In this document: in pieces, positions 61,099-62,278 of the stretch
Position numbering within the stretch: the stretch's first letter is position 1
Layout: every line of letters begins with the position of its first letter
Origin: Butyricicoccus sp.
GTDB taxonomy: Bacteria > Bacillota > Clostridia > Oscillospirales > Butyricicoccaceae
Reading direction: 5' to 3'
Assembly: GCA_017886875.1 (NCBI GenBank)
Contig: JAGHIZ010000060.1
Coordinates: 1-62,278, forward strand
Length of the DNA stretch: 62,278 nt
Program-made: the position numbers and the translations under genes
Notes under the pieces: model-generated
Database searches by the model: none
The model's input: the letters and a program-made list of their open reading frames with translations, nothing else
Told to the model about the DNA's origin: nothing

Positions 61099-61121
61099 GC
61101 AATGTAAGATTATGATAAAAT
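61092..61121 (+). promoter_or_regulatory. Candidate promoter of the divergent regulator
   Basis: TTGTCA (61092-61097), 18-base spacer ending in TGA, TAAAAT (61116-61121). The -35 overlaps the modA -35 on the other strand, so the two promoters compete. Confidence 0.55.
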
Positions 61122-61148
61122 AATACTGCAAATAGGAGGGATTTTGTA

Positions 61149-62018
61149 ATGACTGAGCACTATTTGACCGTCCAAGAGGTTGCAGAAAGATTAAAAATTA
61201 AAAAAACAACTGTATATGATATGATACACAGAGGAAATATTAAAGCTATCAAAATGGGTAAGCAATTTCGTGTATGTGCAGATGAAATAAATCATATTTT
61301 AGGTGAAAATCAAAACACACATAATAATAAATTTATAATATGTGGTCAAGATATGTTATTAGATTTATTATGTGAACAGGCTAATAATCTTTGTGATGAA
61401 CCTTATTTTGTTCGTACACATTTGGGCAGTTATAATGGTTTGTATGCTATGTATCAAGGAAAAGCTAATGCAGCTAGTGCACATTTATGGGATTTAGAAA
61501 CAGATACTTATAATTTGCCATTTTTTAAAAGACTTCTCCCCGGTGAAGATATATGTGCATTTCATATAGCTGAAAGAAAAGTTGGATTTTATGTACAAAA
61601 AGGCAATCCTAAAAATATATCAAAATTTACTGATTTATTTAAGGATAATATCAGGTTTATTGCCAGAGAAAAAGGCAGTGGAATTAGAGTTCTAACAGAT
61701 AGTTTATTATGTAAATATGGAATAAATCCAGATTTTAAAACATTTGAAATCGCAGGCTCACATTTAGAAGCAGCCGCAGCCGTTGCATCAGGACATTTTG
61801 ATTGTGCAATAGGCAATCAAAAAGCAGCAAAACAAACTGATGGCATAGATTTTATTGATTTTAAATATGAAAAATATGATATTGTATTTAAAAAAATAGA
61901 TTTAGAAAAGCCACAAGTTAGAACACTCATTTCCGTATTACAATCAGAACATTTTGCAAATATGTTAAGTGCTATGGGCGGATATAATATTTCAAATATA
62001 GGTAAACAAATTTTATAA
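61149..62018 (+). CDS. HTH transcriptional regulator fused to a substrate-binding domain
   Basis: A 289-residue one-component regulator. Residues 1-52 are an excisionase/MerR-like helix-turn-helix (YLTVQEVAERLKIKKTTVYD, RGNIKAIKMGKQFRV). Residues about 60-280 form a periplasmic-binding-protein-like domain (VRTHLGSYNGLYAMYQGKAN, EKGSGIRVLTDSLLCKYGIN, AVASGHFDCAIGN), with no signal peptide, so it is cytoplasmic. Such fusions act as oxyanion or cofactor sensors, replacing ModE. Divergence from modABC with shared control DNA makes it the likely regulator. AGGAGG is nine bases ahead of the ATG. Confidence 0.85.
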   Translation: MTEHYLTVQEVAERLKIKKTTVYDMIHRGNIKAIKMGKQFRVCADEINHILGENQNTHNNKFIICGQDMLLDLLCEQANNLCDEPYFVRTHLGSYNGLYAMYQGKANAASAHLWDLETDTYNLPFFKRLLPGEDICAFHIAERKVGFYVQKGNPKNISKFTDLFKDNIRFIAREKGSGIRVLTDSLLCKYGINPDFKTFEIAGSHLEAAAAVASGHFDCAIGNQKAAKQTDGIDFIDFKYEKYDIVFKKIDLEKPQVRTLISVLQSEHFANMLSAMGGYNISNIGKQIL

Positions 62019-62026
62019 ACATGAAA

Positions 62027-62051
62027 AAACCAGTCCTCATTGGACTGGTTT
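62027..62051. terminator. Bidirectional terminator between the regulator and the tRNA cluster
   Basis: AAACCAGTCC and GGACTGGTTT, a 10-bp stem with a 5-base loop. The minus-strand continuation TTTCATG is the better T tract and ends the Trp-Asp-Thr tRNA transcript. The plus side reads AGTTAT. Confidence 0.82.
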
Positions 62052-62058
62052 AGTTATA

Positions 62059-62134
62059 TGGAGCTGTTAAACAGATTCGAACTGTCGACCTCTTCCTTAC
62101 CAAGGAAGTGCTCTGCCTGCTGAGCTATAACAGC
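62059..62134 (-). tRNA. tRNA-Thr (anticodon GGU)
   Basis: A 76-base cloverleaf on the minus strand. Acceptor GCTGTTA pairs with TAACAGC, encoded TCCA end. Anticodon stem CTTCC/GGAAG with loop TTGGTAA; T-arm ACAGTTCGAATCTGT. Confidence 0.97.
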
Positions 62135-62151
62135 GAATATAAAAATTGAGA

Positions 62152-62228
62152 TGGCGACCCAGATGGGGCTCGAACCCACGACCTCTAGCGTGACAGGCTA
62201 GCGCTCTAACCGACTGAGCTACTGGGCC
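62152..62228 (-). tRNA. tRNA-Asp (anticodon GUC)
   Basis: A 77-base cloverleaf on the minus strand. Acceptor GGCCCAG pairs with CTGGGTC, encoded GCCA end. Anticodon stem CTAGC/GCTAG with loop CTGTCAC; T-loop GGTTCGAGCC. Confidence 0.97.
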
Positions 62229-62233
62229 AAAAT

Positions 62234-62278
62234 TGGCAGGGGCAGTAGGGATCGAACCCACGGCACGCGGTTTTGGAG
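62234..62278 (-). tRNA. tRNA-Trp (anticodon CCA), 3' part only
   Basis: The window ends inside the gene. What is visible is the anticodon loop CTCCAAA, the 3' side of the anticodon stem, T-arm GTGGGTTCGATCCCTAC and acceptor TGCCCCT with encoded GCCA. The 5' half lies beyond 62278. Confidence 0.85.

Noticed and set aside
1-62278. CRISPR arrays, transposases, integrases, phage genes, toxin-antitoxin pairs.
   Set aside because: No regularly spaced repeats, terminal inverted repeats with target duplications, or characteristic proteins were found in either strand.

Overview
The window looks like chromosome of a low-GC, spore-forming member of the Bacillota, most likely class Clostridia (Oscillospirales/Ruminococcaceae-like). 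The evidence is a complete spoIIE, the rimP-nusA-ylxR-ylxQ-infB-rbfA-nrnA-truB-ribF cluster, a KOW-domain protein between map and infA, zinc-type S14, DUF1700/PadR genes, and AGGAGG ribosome binding sites nearly everywhere. No phage, insertion sequence, CRISPR array or plasmid feature was seen. Ribosomal protein genes are visibly less AT-rich than their neighbours, which fits expression-related codon bias rather than transfer.

Layout. 1-3.2 kb, minus strand: the end of an unknown gene, then glycolytic tpiA and pgk, then trmL. 3.2-11 kb, minus: a translation and transcription factor operon running rimP to ribF. 11.2-13.4 kb: an LTA-synthase-like membrane sulfatase (plus strand) converging on an unlisted 50-residue ORF. 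13.4-30.3 kb, minus: the ribosomal superoperon (S10, spc, alpha clusters, with secY, adk, map, infA, rpoA). It is split into two transcription units by a terminator, two promoters and a structured leader between rpsN and rpsH. 30.4-33 kb, minus: dusB, an ECF sigma factor and its zinc-finger anti-sigma. 33-36.5 kb, plus: spoIIE, a small membrane protein and a DedA protein. 36.5-36.8 kb: tRNA-Met, -Glu and -Val. 36.9-46.9 kb, minus: probable operon ddl, murI, DUF1934, argS, S41 protease, a degenerate homocysteine-methyltransferase-like protein, prmA, rsmE, a membrane protein and a transglutaminase lipoprotein. 47-52 kb: DUF1700/PadR genes, a HAD hydrolase, a YbaK deacylase, an unknown protein, YqeG and an endonuclease-IV-like TIM barrel. 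52-54.3 kb: a chemoreceptor with an unusual leader, and tRNA-Ser. 54.3-58.4 kb: an MGMT-like protein and a response regulator/histidine kinase/HtrA unit. 58.5-62 kb: modABC with a divergent HTH-substrate-binding regulator. 62-62.3 kb: tRNA-Thr, -Asp and a partial tRNA-Trp.

How it fits together. Most of the window is housekeeping: ribosome synthesis, tRNA supply and modification, glycolysis and peptidoglycan precursor synthesis. Three sensory units are attached: the envelope-type two-component system with HtrA, the sigma/anti-sigma pair, and molybdate uptake with its regulator.

The most interesting signals are in RNA and DNA structure rather than in a new enzyme system. They are (i) a leader upstream of the chemoreceptor whose 5' arm can pair either locally or with sequence beside the ribosome binding site; (ii) the rpsH leader, where an intrinsic terminator overlaps the start site of a second promoter; (iii) the roughly 330-nt rpsJ leader with nested helices and an anti-Shine-Dalgarno octamer shared with the rpsH leader; and (iv) the modA/regulator intergenic region with overlapping divergent promoters and TTTAG repeats. 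I did not find a convincing undescribed multi-gene system. All structures were read by eye, without folding calculations or database searches.
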